From an uncultured Desulfobulbaceae bacterium (GTDB lineage Bacteria; Desulfobacterota; Desulfobulbia; Desulfobulbales; Desulfobulbaceae): a stretch of 11,868 nt of DNA. Under the pieces are notes generated by a model. The model did no database searches. It was not told where the DNA came from and was given only the letters and a program-made list of their open reading frames with translations. Position 1 is the stretch's first letter. Every line of letters begins with the position of its first letter. Position numbers and translations under genes: made by a program. The DNA is taken from the NCBI GenBank assembly GCA_945787305.1, contig CALZIH010000054.1:1-11868 (forward strand), read 5' to 3'. This document shows positions 1-7,555 of this stretch, one piece after another.

Positions 1-654
1 GTAGTTAAGCCTGCTCAGAGAGATGGGGCAGTTCTGTCCCTGTCAGGTGAACAACTCACGCCACCGGGTGATTGGGCTTTTTTGCCTGCCGGCGACGCAG
101 CAATAACGAGAAGTGTAAAAGCTAAGGGCCCGACCTGGGTTGTGCAGGTACGAAGAGGCAGGAGGATGATCTCAAAGGGTATCTGGGCGAAAAAAGAACA
201 CATCCAGGCATCACAAGAGGAGGTCGAGCTGAAGAGATCGAGGCCTGAATACGGTCGCAGGCTGGAGAGGGACCGTGCCCGGCGTGAGGCGAAACATAAG
301 GCCTATGTCCAGGAATTTTATACAGAGGTCGGCAGGTTTCTCAATTTTCATCCAAACTACCAAAACGAGGAAAAGCTTCTTGCGCAAAAGGTTACCGCAC
401 ACGCAACCCCAGTCGGCAGCGGTACGGTGGCAAGGACAGCGCGAATCCCCATTGGCCGGCGTGCAGAGGCTGCTGTCATCGCCTGGATGCGTCACCAGAC
501 AACGACTTACGATTCAATGCGGATAGCGCGGGAAAAGGGGCAAAGAAGAGCGATTCGCAGGCAGTTCGCTGCAATTTCCATCGAGTTGTTGCAGGTCTAT
601 CGCCAGGGCCGGGAGGTTCCAGAACACTGTCCTCTGCAAAAGGCTTTACGTTGA
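1..654 (+). CDS. DUF2293 domain protein, 5' end cut by window edge
   Basis: The frame is open from base 1 to the TGA at 652-654, so the true start lies outside the window. A TTG at 82 could serve as a start, but the codons before it (1-81) read as a sensible protein that ends in a PPGDWAFLPAGDAAITR segment, which resembles the N-terminal part of longer DUF2293 proteins, so I prefer a longer gene. The conserved DUF2293 block lies at about 427-606 and contains ARTARIP, a helix with AVIAWMRHQTTTYD, and KGQRRAIRRQ. Around 180-300 the product is rich in Arg, Lys and Glu and probably helical. The molecular function of DUF2293 is not known to me; the high positive charge would fit nucleic-acid binding, which is inference. 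The next gene begins 56 bases downstream on the same strand. Confidence 0.8.
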   Translation, partial: VVKPAQRDGAVLSLSGEQLTPPGDWAFLPAGDAAITRSVKAKGPTWVVQVRRGRRMISKGIWAKKEHIQASQEEVELKRSRPEYGRRLERDRARREAKHKAYVQEFYTEVGRFLNFHPNYQNEEKLLAQKVTAHATPVGSGTVARTARIPIGRRAEAAVIAWMRHQTTTYDSMRIAREKGQRRAIRRQFAAISIELLQVYRQGREVPEHCPLQKALR

Positions 655-710
655 CACAGGCCATATATGCCTCCCTCTCAATGACCACTTTTCTTCTTTT
701 AAAGGAACAG

Positions 711-998
711 ATGAAGAATCCGGACAGAGTAACCGTAGCGCGGCTTGATGAACTTCCCAATGTCGGCAAAGCGATGACGAAGTGTCTGCATATGGTCGGC
801 ATTGATCATCCAAAAAAGTTGATTGGTAAAGAACCGGTTGCACTGTACGAGAAGCTGTGTATGCAAACAGGGGAAAGGTATGATCCTTGTGTGCTTGATG
901 TATTCATGTCGGTTATCCATTTTATGGAAGGTGGAGAGCCGTTGCCCTGGTGGTCGTTTACCGATGCGCGGAAAAAAATATTGCCGAAAAGTAGATAG
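711..998 (+). CDS. Helix-hairpin-helix protein, Cdd1 (pathogenicity locus) family
   Basis: A 95-residue protein matching the small Cdd1-type helix-hairpin-helix family, sometimes annotated as 'mitomycin resistance' or 'pathogenicity locus' protein. Residues 15-31 (LPNVGKAMTKCLHMVGI) form the HhH motif. They are followed by a DL/LIGK-EPVALYEKLC stretch, the family's conserved DPC-VLDVF segment near 58-65, and a C-terminal PWWSFTDARK motif at 79-88. HhH motifs of this type usually contact DNA backbone without sequence specificity, so a DNA-related role is likely, but I know of no firm biochemical function. I chose the ATG at 711 because AAAGGA at 701-706 sits just upstream; a TTG at 651 overlapping the previous stop and an ATG at 681 are in frame but lack a good site. 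It ends 36 bases from the convergent fumarase stop. Confidence 0.85.
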   Translation: MKNPDRVTVARLDELPNVGKAMTKCLHMVGIDHPKKLIGKEPVALYEKLCMQTGERYDPCVLDVFMSVIHFMEGGEPLPWWSFTDARKKILPKSR

Positions 999-1034
999 TG
1001 TTTTGATATGAAAACCTTTTTCTGGGTGGCTTTC

Positions 1035-2654
1035 TTATAAAAGTCCCTTGAAAAAATCATTGCCCTTGTCATCTACCAGAATAAAGGCGGGAAAGTTTTT
1101 GACCTCGATCTTCCACACCGCCTCCATACCCAGTTCCGGGTAATCAATACAGTCTATACTTGTTATGTGCTCTGCAGCCAACAGTGCTGCGGGGCCACCG
1201 ATGGAGCCGAGATAAAACCCGCCATGCTCCTTACAGGAATCGGTGACCAGTTGGGAGCGGTTGCCTTTGGCAATCATGACCATGGAGCCCCCAAGTTTCT
1301 GAAACAGGGGGACATAGCTGTCCATACGCCCGGCAGTGGTTGGCCCGAACGATCCCGAGGCCATGCCGGCCGGGGTCTTGGCGGGTCCGGCATAGTAGAC
1401 CGGATGGTTTTTCAGGTAGTCGGGAAGAGGCGTACCGGCATCAAGGAGCTCCTTCCATTTGGCATGGGCGATGTCGCGGCCGACAATGATGGTGCCGGTG
1501 AGCAGCACCTGGGTAGCTACAGGGTAGTTGCTTAATTCGGCAAGTATATTGCTCATCGGCTGGTCAAGATCAATGGCGACCGATTCGGAATTTTTCCAGT
1601 TCCTGAATTTTTCAGGAATTAATTGGCCCGGGTCATGGTCAAGTTGTTCAAGCCAGATACCATCGCGATTGATTTTGGCCTTGATGTTGCGGTCCGCCGA
1701 ACAGGAGACGCCCATGCCTACGGGGCAGGATGCTCCATGCCGAGGGAGTCGTACCACACGTACGTCATGGGCAAAGTACCTGCCGCCGAACTGGGCGCCA
1801 ATCCCCAGATCTTGAGACGCCGCCAGAAGTTCCTTCTCAAGCTCCATGTCCCGGAAGGCACGGCCGTAGGCATTTCCGCTGCTGGGCAGGTCATCATAGT
1901 AGTGGGTTGAGACCAGCTTAACCATTTTCAGGGTCGCCTCGGCACTGGTTCCGCCGATAACAAAGGCGACATGGTAGGGTGGACAGGCGGCCGTCCCCAG
2001 AGTTTTCATTTTCTCGATCAGAAATTTTTTTAATGCTGTTGGGTTAAGCAGGGCTTTGGTTTCCTGAAAGAGGAAGCTTTTGTTGGCGCTGCCGCCGCCC
2101 TTGGCAACAAAAAGGAATCGATATTCATCACCGGTGTCGGCATAAATATCAATCTGTGCCGGCAGGTTGGTGCCGGTGTTCACTTCATCATACATGGTCA
2201 ACGGCGCGTTTTGCGAATATCGCAGGCATTCGCTGGTCAATGTGGTGAAAATTCCGGCTGACAGTTGTTCATGGTCATTGCCACCTGTCCATACCTGCTG
2301 GCCTTTTTTGCCCATGACAATGGCGGTACCGGTATCCTGACAGATGGGGAGGATACCTTTGGCTGCAATTTCGGCGTTTCGCAGCATGGCCAGGGCGACT
2401 TCCAGGTCGTTATTTGAGGCCAGTGGGTCGTTAAAAATTTGTGCTACCTTTTCATTATGTCGGCGGCGGAGGAAAAACGAGATTTCGTGCATGGCCATGC
2501 GAGCAATTTCATGTAATCCCTCAGGTTGTATCACCAGCATTTCCCGGCCTTTGAATTGTTCCAGGGTAACATGCTGCTCTGTTCCCTCAATATGCCGATA
2601 TTCTGTTGTATCTTTGCCCAAGGGAAAGGGGTTTTGATAGACAAAATCTGTCAT
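1035..2654 (-). CDS. fumA: Fumarate hydratase class I, iron-sulfur (FumA/FumB type)
   Basis: Catalyses reversible hydration of fumarate to L-malate in the cytoplasm (TCA cycle or reductive branch) using an oxygen-labile [4Fe-4S] cluster. The 539-residue single chain is close to the 548 residues of E. coli FumA and aligns along its whole length. The cluster cysteines fall at the expected positions: C105 (ICQDTGTA), C224 (AACPPYH) and C318 (GVSCSADRN). Other hallmarks are KGGGSANKS near 175-183, GGTSAEA at 234-240, the RLPRHGASCPVGMG segment near 302-315, and KTPAGMASGSFGPTTAGRMDS in the C-terminal domain. The ATG at 2652-2654 is preceded by a good TGGAG site. It may be transcribed with the phosphoribosyltransferase gene 92 bases upstream, or from its own promoter; I saw only weak promoter-like boxes there. 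The oxygen-sensitive isoform fits an anaerobe. Confidence 0.97.
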   Translation of the reverse strand: MTDFVYQNPFPLGKDTTEYRHIEGTEQHVTLEQFKGREMLVIQPEGLHEIARMAMHEISFFLRRRHNEKVAQIFNDPLASNNDLEVALAMLRNAEIAAKGILPICQDTGTAIVMGKKGQQVWTGGNDHEQLSAGIFTTLTSECLRYSQNAPLTMYDEVNTGTNLPAQIDIYADTGDEYRFLFVAKGGGSANKSFLFQETKALLNPTALKKFLIEKMKTLGTAACPPYHVAFVIGGTSAEATLKMVKLVSTHYYDDLPSSGNAYGRAFRDMELEKELLAASQDLGIGAQFGGRYFAHDVRVVRLPRHGASCPVGMGVSCSADRNIKAKINRDGIWLEQLDHDPGQLIPEKFRNWKNSESVAIDLDQPMSNILAELSNYPVATQVLLTGTIIVGRDIAHAKWKELLDAGTPLPDYLKNHPVYYAGPAKTPAGMASGSFGPTTAGRMDSYVPLFQKLGGSMVMIAKGNRSQLVTDSCKEHGGFYLGSIGGPAALLAAEHITSIDCIDYPELGMEAVWKIEVKNFPAFILVDDKGNDFFKGLL

Positions 2655-2746
2655 GTCAATTCTCCAGGGTATCTTTAAAGAGTTTCTTTTTATTCAATCT
2701 CTGGGTGTACTTGAAAGTGTATCCGTTGAAGGCGGCTTGTGTTGAT

Positions 2747-3307
2747 TTAAGATAGTTTAATAAGATCCTTACGGCAAAAGAGGACCCTGATCGGTATGTC
2801 CATCATATTGGTCTGCAGGAATTGTTGGATCCGTTTAACTCCATCGCCATTCATGCTGTCAATGAGGATGACTATTTTGACTACTTCAGCTCCGAACTGC
2901 ATGACCTCCTCAATGGCCCGTACGACTTGACTGCCGGAGGAGACTACGTCGGCAGCCAGCGCGACCCTGTCACCTGACCTGATCCTTGATTCCAGCCATT
3001 TCGGATCATTGACATCACCTACTTTTTTCATGTTGTCCCGAATGTAAAACACACCTATTTCTTTAAGAAATGCGGCCCGGCACAAGATGGAGACGATACC
3101 TTTGCCCGGTCCGCCGAGAGCGCAGATATCAAGATCTTTGATTTCTCTATACAGAAGTTCTCCCGCAAGTTTTATCCCCTGGTGTTTAAGGGATATCTCG
3201 AGAAAGTCGAAATAGGTGGAGACGATTTTTTCCGGAGTTTTAAAGTGACTGTCCTGTTTGTAGGCCCGTTCAATGATAAGACCGCGGAGTTCTTCTTTTA
3301 TGTCCAT
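2747..3307 (-). CDS. Divergent type I phosphoribosyltransferase (orotate PRT-like)
   Basis: A 186-residue protein with the fold signature of type I phosphoribosyltransferases, nearest in layout to orotate phosphoribosyltransferase. Visible elements: a pyrophosphate-loop-like GGPGKG at 65-70, a flexible-loop region IRDNMKKVGDVND at 89-101, and the PRPP-binding strand-loop VALAADVVSSGSQ at 115-127, followed by a helix and the VVKIVILID strand. In canonical enzymes the PRPP motif carries two adjacent acidic residues; here the first is Ala119 and only Asp120 remains, and the loop is SSGSQ rather than TTGGS. So PRPP binding is plausible but orotate specificity and even catalysis are uncertain. The ATG at 3305-3307 lies 5 bases after the ClC stop with no clear ribosome binding site, suggesting translational coupling to the ClC gene. 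An alternative is a regulatory PRT without catalytic activity. Confidence 0.75.
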   Translation of the reverse strand: MDIKEELRGLIIERAYKQDSHFKTPEKIVSTYFDFLEISLKHQGIKLAGELLYREIKDLDICALGGPGKGIVSILCRAAFLKEIGVFYIRDNMKKVGDVNDPKWLESRIRSGDRVALAADVVSSGSQVVRAIEEVMQFGAEVVKIVILIDSMNGDGVKRIQQFLQTNMMDIPIRVLFCRKDLIKLS

Positions 3308-3312
3308 TGTAT

Positions 3313-5160
3313 TTATGGCGATTTTTTTTGGTTACGGTTCTTCCCATCCGGTAGCCGGCATATCCAGCGAGAAGAGGAGGGGACCTGTTTTCTTAGGATA
3401 TTCTGATTGTAGGCAGTGATCAGGTCATCTTTTTTCAAAAAGCCAATCATTTTGTTTTGATCTTCATAAGAGAGAACCGGTAGAAATGAAAAATTGCGGC
3501 GGGAAAAGAGATTAAAGGCTTCCTCAAGATTCTGGTCCTCTCGCACAGTAACCACTTCTTTTTGCATCAGGTCTCCTGCGAAAACATTTTCACCGTCATA
3601 GTTCGGGTCCGCAAGTTGGGATCGAATATCGCGAAGGGTGAGCACCCCGGCCATTTGGTTGTTTTCATCAAGCACCACAAAATGGGGGAACGGATTTTTC
3701 AGCACCTGGGGCACCAGGTCATGGAAGGCGGTGTGAGTGCGGAGGGGCTCAAAATCACGGCTGATAAAATCCCTGACCTTCAGTTCCCGCAACCTATTGG
3801 CATCGTGGCCACGGACGATCCGAATACCCTGGACCAGCAACTTGGTCTCGTAAATGGAGTATCCGTGCAACCATCGGACCACGACGATACTTGGGATGCA
3901 GGCGGTCATAAGCGGTAAAACTATTTCATAATTATACGTTAGCTCAAAAATGGTCATGATTGCGGTGATCGGAGCCAGGGTGGTTCCGGCTACCATCGCT
4001 CCCATGCCGACCAGGGCGTAATGGGCAGGAGAAAGGGGTGTGTCCGGCCAGATGATTGCGGCCAGGCAACCGAAGATTGAACCAAGCATGGCTCCTAAAA
4101 AAAGGGACGGTGCAAAGATACCGCCGCTCATGCCGGAGCCGACACAGGCGCTGGTGGTAATGAGTTTGGCCAGCAACAGAACCAGGGCTGTAGCCAGGAC
4201 TACCTGCCCATGGAGACTAACATTGACTGTTTCATAACCAACCCCAAGCGCCTCGGGATACATAAGTCCCGCTGTGCCGACAATCAAACCGCCAATTGCC
4301 GGGGCTAACCACTCTGGGATCCGCAGGCGCTCAAGTATCCGACCAAAACCAAAGATACAGGCCATGAACAATAGGCTGAACAGGCCGGCTGCAATGCCCA
4401 AGGCAAAGTAGAGGAGTAATTCACCCGGGTGTTGAAGCGTAAAAAACGGGATTTCAAAAACCGTCTCATTTGACCAGAAGAGCTTGGAGACAACAGTTCC
4501 GGTAACTGCCGCGATGACTATGTTGGAGAGTGAGGCGACTTCCAGGTCAAAGAGCAGAATCTCTACTGCAAAAAGGGTTCCGGCCATGGGGGCCTGAAAG
4601 GTGGCGGCAATCCCGGCTGCAGCTCCGCAGGCAATGGCAAGTCTGCGGTGATCCGGGCCAAGTCGGAAGATCTGCGTCAGTGAGGAGCCGATGGATGAGC
4701 CGATCTGGACAATAGGGCCCTCTCGACCCACCGAACAACCTGCGGCAACAAAGGTGGCTGTAGCAAAGCTCTTGGCAAGGGTAACCCGGTGGCGGATTAT
4801 GCCATCACGTAATGCAAGAGAAGCCATGACCTCTGGTATGCCCGGTCCCTTGACTTCCGGGGCGACCGATGCCAACAGCGGGCCAAGAAGTAAACCGGCG
4901 AGGATGGGAGCTGCAAAACGCAATAACCATGGGGCTTGCAGGTACTGGTCAAGAAAGCCTGAACCTTCCGGCCAGAATAGACCGATTTTAAATTCGATCA
5001 ACCAGCGGAAGCATACTGCGCCTAAACCAGCCAGGCCCCCTATGAACAGGGCCAGCAGGAGAGGGAAAACATTGTCAAGTAGGTTTTGCTTTGCAGTTTT
5101 CATGGTAGTCGGCGAAAGAAATATTTTTGATACCATGAACCATGTGGTGGTGTGGGTCAA
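3313..5160 (-). CDS. ClC-family anion channel/transporter with two CBS domains
   Basis: A polytopic inner-membrane protein of up to 615 residues. The ClC membrane domain covers about residues 25-450. Signature motifs are GPGIP at 105-109, GREGP at 145-149 with the gating glutamate E147, GIFAP at 347-351, and the pore tyrosine Y437 (SIYETK). Two CBS domains follow at about 460-585; in this family they commonly bind adenine nucleotides and modulate gating. GPGIP replaces the usual GSGIP, a change that in plant ClC-a favours nitrate over chloride. At the position of the E. coli internal proton glutamate (E203) the sequence reads E200-I201, so proton coupling may be altered. Start is uncertain: the ATG at 5160 gives the longest frame, but the first 19 residues look unlike the family and the ATG at 5103 (MKTAKQ) is equally plausible; neither has a clear ribosome binding site. 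Confidence 0.94.
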   Translation of the reverse strand: MTHTTTWFMVSKIFLSPTTMKTAKQNLLDNVFPLLLALFIGGLAGLGAVCFRWLIEFKIGLFWPEGSGFLDQYLQAPWLLRFAAPILAGLLLGPLLASVAPEVKGPGIPEVMASLALRDGIIRHRVTLAKSFATATFVAAGCSVGREGPIVQIGSSIGSSLTQIFRLGPDHRRLAIACGAAAGIAATFQAPMAGTLFAVEILLFDLEVASLSNIVIAAVTGTVVSKLFWSNETVFEIPFFTLQHPGELLLYFALGIAAGLFSLLFMACIFGFGRILERLRIPEWLAPAIGGLIVGTAGLMYPEALGVGYETVNVSLHGQVVLATALVLLLAKLITTSACVGSGMSGGIFAPSLFLGAMLGSIFGCLAAIIWPDTPLSPAHYALVGMGAMVAGTTLAPITAIMTIFELTYNYEIVLPLMTACIPSIVVVRWLHGYSIYETKLLVQGIRIVRGHDANRLRELKVRDFISRDFEPLRTHTAFHDLVPQVLKNPFPHFVVLDENNQMAGVLTLRDIRSQLADPNYDGENVFAGDLMQKEVVTVREDQNLEEAFNLFSRRNFSFLPVLSYEDQNKMIGFLKKDDLITAYNQNILRKQVPSSSRWICRLPDGKNRNQKKSP

Positions 5161-5291
5161 TGAAAATTTACCTTTACACCAACTGCTGTGAAAAAATTCA
5201 GCTCAGGTTAGGCAATATCGACTATAGTTGCAGCGATGGGCTGTTCTTAAGGGCAGCACCAATTTTGCTCGTCTGCATGGAGGGAAATCGT

Positions 5292-5594
5292 ATGAGAATG
5301 AGGCTGCAGGTTTTGTTTGGTATAATTCTTGGCCTGTTGACCGCTGTAAACGGCGTTGCCGGTCCGGGGGAGTCACCGGGAGTAGCGAAAACCGGAGAGC
5401 AACAGATGGGGAGGCCACTGGCGGAAATGATGTTGTACGAAGCGGCGGAACAGGCCGTGGAAGACGGCTATGCCCGGATTATTCCTGATCCTGAGACTGT
5501 TTCAACTGAAGAGGAAGCAGCCAAGAGCGCTGATGCCGTCGCTCCTGCCTTGCCTACGCCATTGAGCAAGGAAGGACAGCTTGTGGAAGAATAA
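5292..5594 (+). CDS. Small secreted hypothetical protein with signal peptide
   Basis: A 100-residue protein that I do not recognise. The ATG at 5292 is supported by a strong GGAGGG site at 5279-5284 with 7-base spacing; the same frame is open further upstream to an ATG at 5142, but that extension overlaps the ClC start and lacks a site. Residues 1-24 form a typical Sec signal peptide: basic MRMR, a hydrophobic core LQVLFGIILGLLTAV, and a likely cleavage near GVAG. The mature part is acidic, rich in Ala, Glu and Pro, with one predicted helix around 42-60 (RPLAEMMLYEAAEQAVEDGY) and a low-complexity tail. There is no lipobox cysteine, so it should be periplasmic or exported. It is divergent from ClC and ends 3 bases from the hemW stop. 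It could be a lineage-specific envelope protein. Confidence 0.75.
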   Translation: MRMRLQVLFGIILGLLTAVNGVAGPGESPGVAKTGEQQMGRPLAEMMLYEAAEQAVEDGYARIIPDPETVSTEEEAAKSADAVAPALPTPLSKEGQLVEE

Positions 5595-5597
5595 TAT

Positions 5598-6794
5598 TTA
5601 GACCAGTTCCGCCATGACAGTGTTGGCCAGCAGCAACCCCTGCTCGGTGAGTCGTAACCGTTCGTCGTCAAGCTTGAGCAGTTCCTGTGATATGAGCCGG
5701 GTGAGCGTTGTGCCGTAATATGCTGCGGCGTCAATGTCGAAACGCATGCGCAGGGCATCTAATGATACCCCTTGGGTCATTCGCAGACCCATAATCACTG
5801 TTTCCCGAAATCGGGTTTCAATTTCCAGGGTTTCCTTTTCCTGCCACGGTTCCTGGCCGTTTTTAAGCAGGTCACAGAACTGTTCTACATCGGCAACCGA
5901 TGTGTATCGGGTTCCATCTAGACTGGCAACTGCCCCTGGCCCCAAGCCGATATATGCTCCATTGTGCCAGTAATTGATGTTGTGGCGGCACTGGAAATCG
6001 GGAGGGGCATAATTTGATATTTCGTAACGGATAAGGCCAGCGGCGGTGATCAGTTGTTGTGTAACCTCCATCATGGCGAGGACGTCGTCTTCAGGTGGAA
6101 GCTGCAGGTTCCCTTTCGCAAGTTGCCGGAAAAAATTGGTGTTTTTCTCAATGGTCAGTTCGTAGAGGGAAAGGTGTTCAGGTGCAAGTGTCAGGGCTTT
6201 CCGGAGAGTGTCCTGCCAGCTCATTATGTCTTGATCAGGGAGCCCGTACATCAGGTCGATGCTGATATTTGCAAACCCGGCCTCTCTTGCCAGCCGGACA
6301 GTATGGATTGCATCGGCTGAAGAATGAGGACGGCCGAGAATTTTCAGCTCCCGATCATTGAGTGACTGGATTCCAATAGACAAGCGGTTAAAGCCGGCAC
6401 GCTGCAGAATCTCCAAACCCTGCATATCAATGGTTGCCGGATTGACCTCAATAGAGATTTCCATCTCTGTTGCACTGGGGAAATGGTGCAAACATTCTTG
6501 CAGCAGCTCGCGGAGGATCTCGGCTGGGAGTATGGAAGGGGTTCCGCCGCCAAAGAAAATGGTGGTCAATGGGCGAGACTGAGTCTCTTTGCAGGCGGCA
6601 AACTGAGTTATTTGTTGCTTAATTGCCTCGACATACCGGTTTGTTAGCTCAAGCCCGGCGGCAACGGAATAAAAACTGCAGTAGGGACACTTGTGGAGAC
6701 AGAAGGGCACATGCAGGTACAGGCCCATACCATCATGACTGCTGGTTGCAACTTCAGCGTCAGGTGGTTTGGTCAAGGAGGCTTTTGCAGTCAT
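5598..6794 (-). CDS. hemW: Radical SAM heme chaperone HemW
   Basis: A 398-residue cytoplasmic radical SAM protein of the HemN/HemW family. The CxxxCxxC cluster motif is C32, C36, C39 (CLHKCPYC), followed by GGGTP at 82-86 for SAM binding, the GIQSLND segment near 141, LMYGLPDQ near 181, and HNINYW at 271-276. The C-terminal part (about 330-398) has the winged-helix region with MGLRMTQGVSLDAL. The layout and short N-terminus match HemW, a heme-binding chaperone, rather than HemN, the oxygen-independent coproporphyrinogen oxidase, although such proteins are often labelled oxidase. The ATG at 6794 overlaps the radC end by 35 bases; it has no clear ribosome binding site, so coupled translation with radC is likely. 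An internal ATG at 6728 would begin only 5 residues before the catalytic strand and is less likely. Confidence 0.93.
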   Translation of the reverse strand: MTAKASLTKPPDAEVATSSHDGMGLYLHVPFCLHKCPYCSFYSVAAGLELTNRYVEAIKQQITQFAACKETQSRPLTTIFFGGGTPSILPAEILRELLQECLHHFPSATEMEISIEVNPATIDMQGLEILQRAGFNRLSIGIQSLNDRELKILGRPHSSADAIHTVRLAREAGFANISIDLMYGLPDQDIMSWQDTLRKALTLAPEHLSLYELTIEKNTNFFRQLAKGNLQLPPEDDVLAMMEVTQQLITAAGLIRYEISNYAPPDFQCRHNINYWHNGAYIGLGPGAVASLDGTRYTSVADVEQFCDLLKNGQEPWQEKETLEIETRFRETVIMGLRMTQGVSLDALRMRFDIDAAAYYGTTLTRLISQELLKLDDERLRLTEQGLLLANTVMAELV

Positions 6795-7497
6795 TGCGGA
6801 TTTCTGTCATCAGGCCGTGATCGGCAAAACTGTACGTCGTTTCGCCCTCGCCGATAATGAGATGGTCGTGCAGCTGGATCTGCATGAAGGAACAGACCAG
6901 ATACAGGGTGCGGGTGAGCTTCCTGTCTTGTGAAGACGGCTCCAGGCTTCCGGATGGGTGGTTGTGGGCGATAATCAGCCCGCTGGCGTTTTTAGCCAGT
7001 GCGGCCTTGACCAGTTCCCGGGGATAAACCGTGTTCACGGTGATCGTACCTTCGGACAGTATTTCTGAATCGAGGATGGCGTGGGCTGCATCGAGATAGA
7101 CCACGGTGAAGACCTCATGCTCAAGACCGCGCATCAGGTGGATCAGATAGTCGCTGACTTCCCGGGAGGAGTGGATGTATGTTCTGCCGATAACTCGCTG
7201 GTGCAGGTAGCGGCGGGCAACCCCCTGGATGAACTGGAGGGCGAAGATATTTTTGGGGCCGATCCCTTTGATGCCGTTCAATACCGCTGCCGGGGCGTCT
7301 AGTACAGCCGGCAGGGAGCCGCAGGCTTTCAGAGCTGTACGGGCCGCCACCTTGCAGTCGGATCGGGGGGTGCCGAAGGTCAGCAGCAATTCAATAATTT
7401 CGGCATCGGAAAAGGCCGCAATCCCTTGCTCGAGAAATTTATCCCGTAAGCGCTGCCGATGACCGACTCCCTTCTGTTGCCACTGCTTTTTATCCAC
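6760..7497 (-). CDS. radC: RadC family JAB/JAMM-domain protein
   Basis: A 245-residue RadC protein. The N-terminal half has the helical UPF0758 region with a helix-hairpin-helix-like GIKGIGP at 75-81. The C-terminal half is the JAB/MPN domain with the metal motif H178-x-H180-P-S-G and D191 (HNHPSG...SSQD), plus the conserved E128 in HEVF upstream. This is the JAMM zinc-site pattern of deubiquitinase-like metalloproteases. RadC was once assigned a role in repair, but that has not held up and its true function is unsettled; it is widespread and often linked to DNA transfer or competence. The start codon is GTG at 7495-7497. It follows gatB by 58 bases on the same strand and overlaps hemW by 35 bases, so the three probably form one transcript. 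Confidence 0.95.
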   Translation of the reverse strand: MDKKQWQQKGVGHRQRLRDKFLEQGIAAFSDAEIIELLLTFGTPRSDCKVAARTALKACGSLPAVLDAPAAVLNGIKGIGPKNIFALQFIQGVARRYLHQRVIGRTYIHSSREVSDYLIHLMRGLEHEVFTVVYLDAAHAILDSEILSEGTITVNTVYPRELVKAALAKNASGLIIAHNHPSGSLEPSSQDRKLTRTLYLVCSFMQIQLHDHLIIGEGETTYSFADHGLMTEIRNDCKSLLDQTT

Positions 7498-7555
7498 GAT
7501 AATTAAAGAGTCCCGTACCGGTTGAAAATCCGTGTTCAGTCGTGGTTCGGTGCCG

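Noticed and set aside
651..710. Earlier TTG (651) and ATG (681) starts for the helix-hairpin-helix protein
   Set aside because: Only the ATG at 711 has a ribosome binding site, and the family's conserved region begins just after it.
1000..1021. GTTTT-GATATG-AAAAC stem followed by a short T run between the convergent hhH and fumarase genes
   Set aside because: The five-pair stem is almost all A-T and too weak to call a terminator with confidence.
2655..2746. Promoter-like TTGAAT and TTTCAA boxes upstream of fumarase on the minus strand
   Set aside because: Partner -10 boxes match poorly; the gap may simply be part of one operon.
4691..5191. A 166-codon open frame on the plus strand across the ClC gene
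   Set aside because: It is antisense to a clearly coding, motif-bearing ClC sequence and its product has no coherent hydrophobic or domain pattern.
5198..5228. TATAGT at 5223-5228 as a -10 box for the small secreted protein
   Set aside because: The matching -35 position carries no recognisable box.
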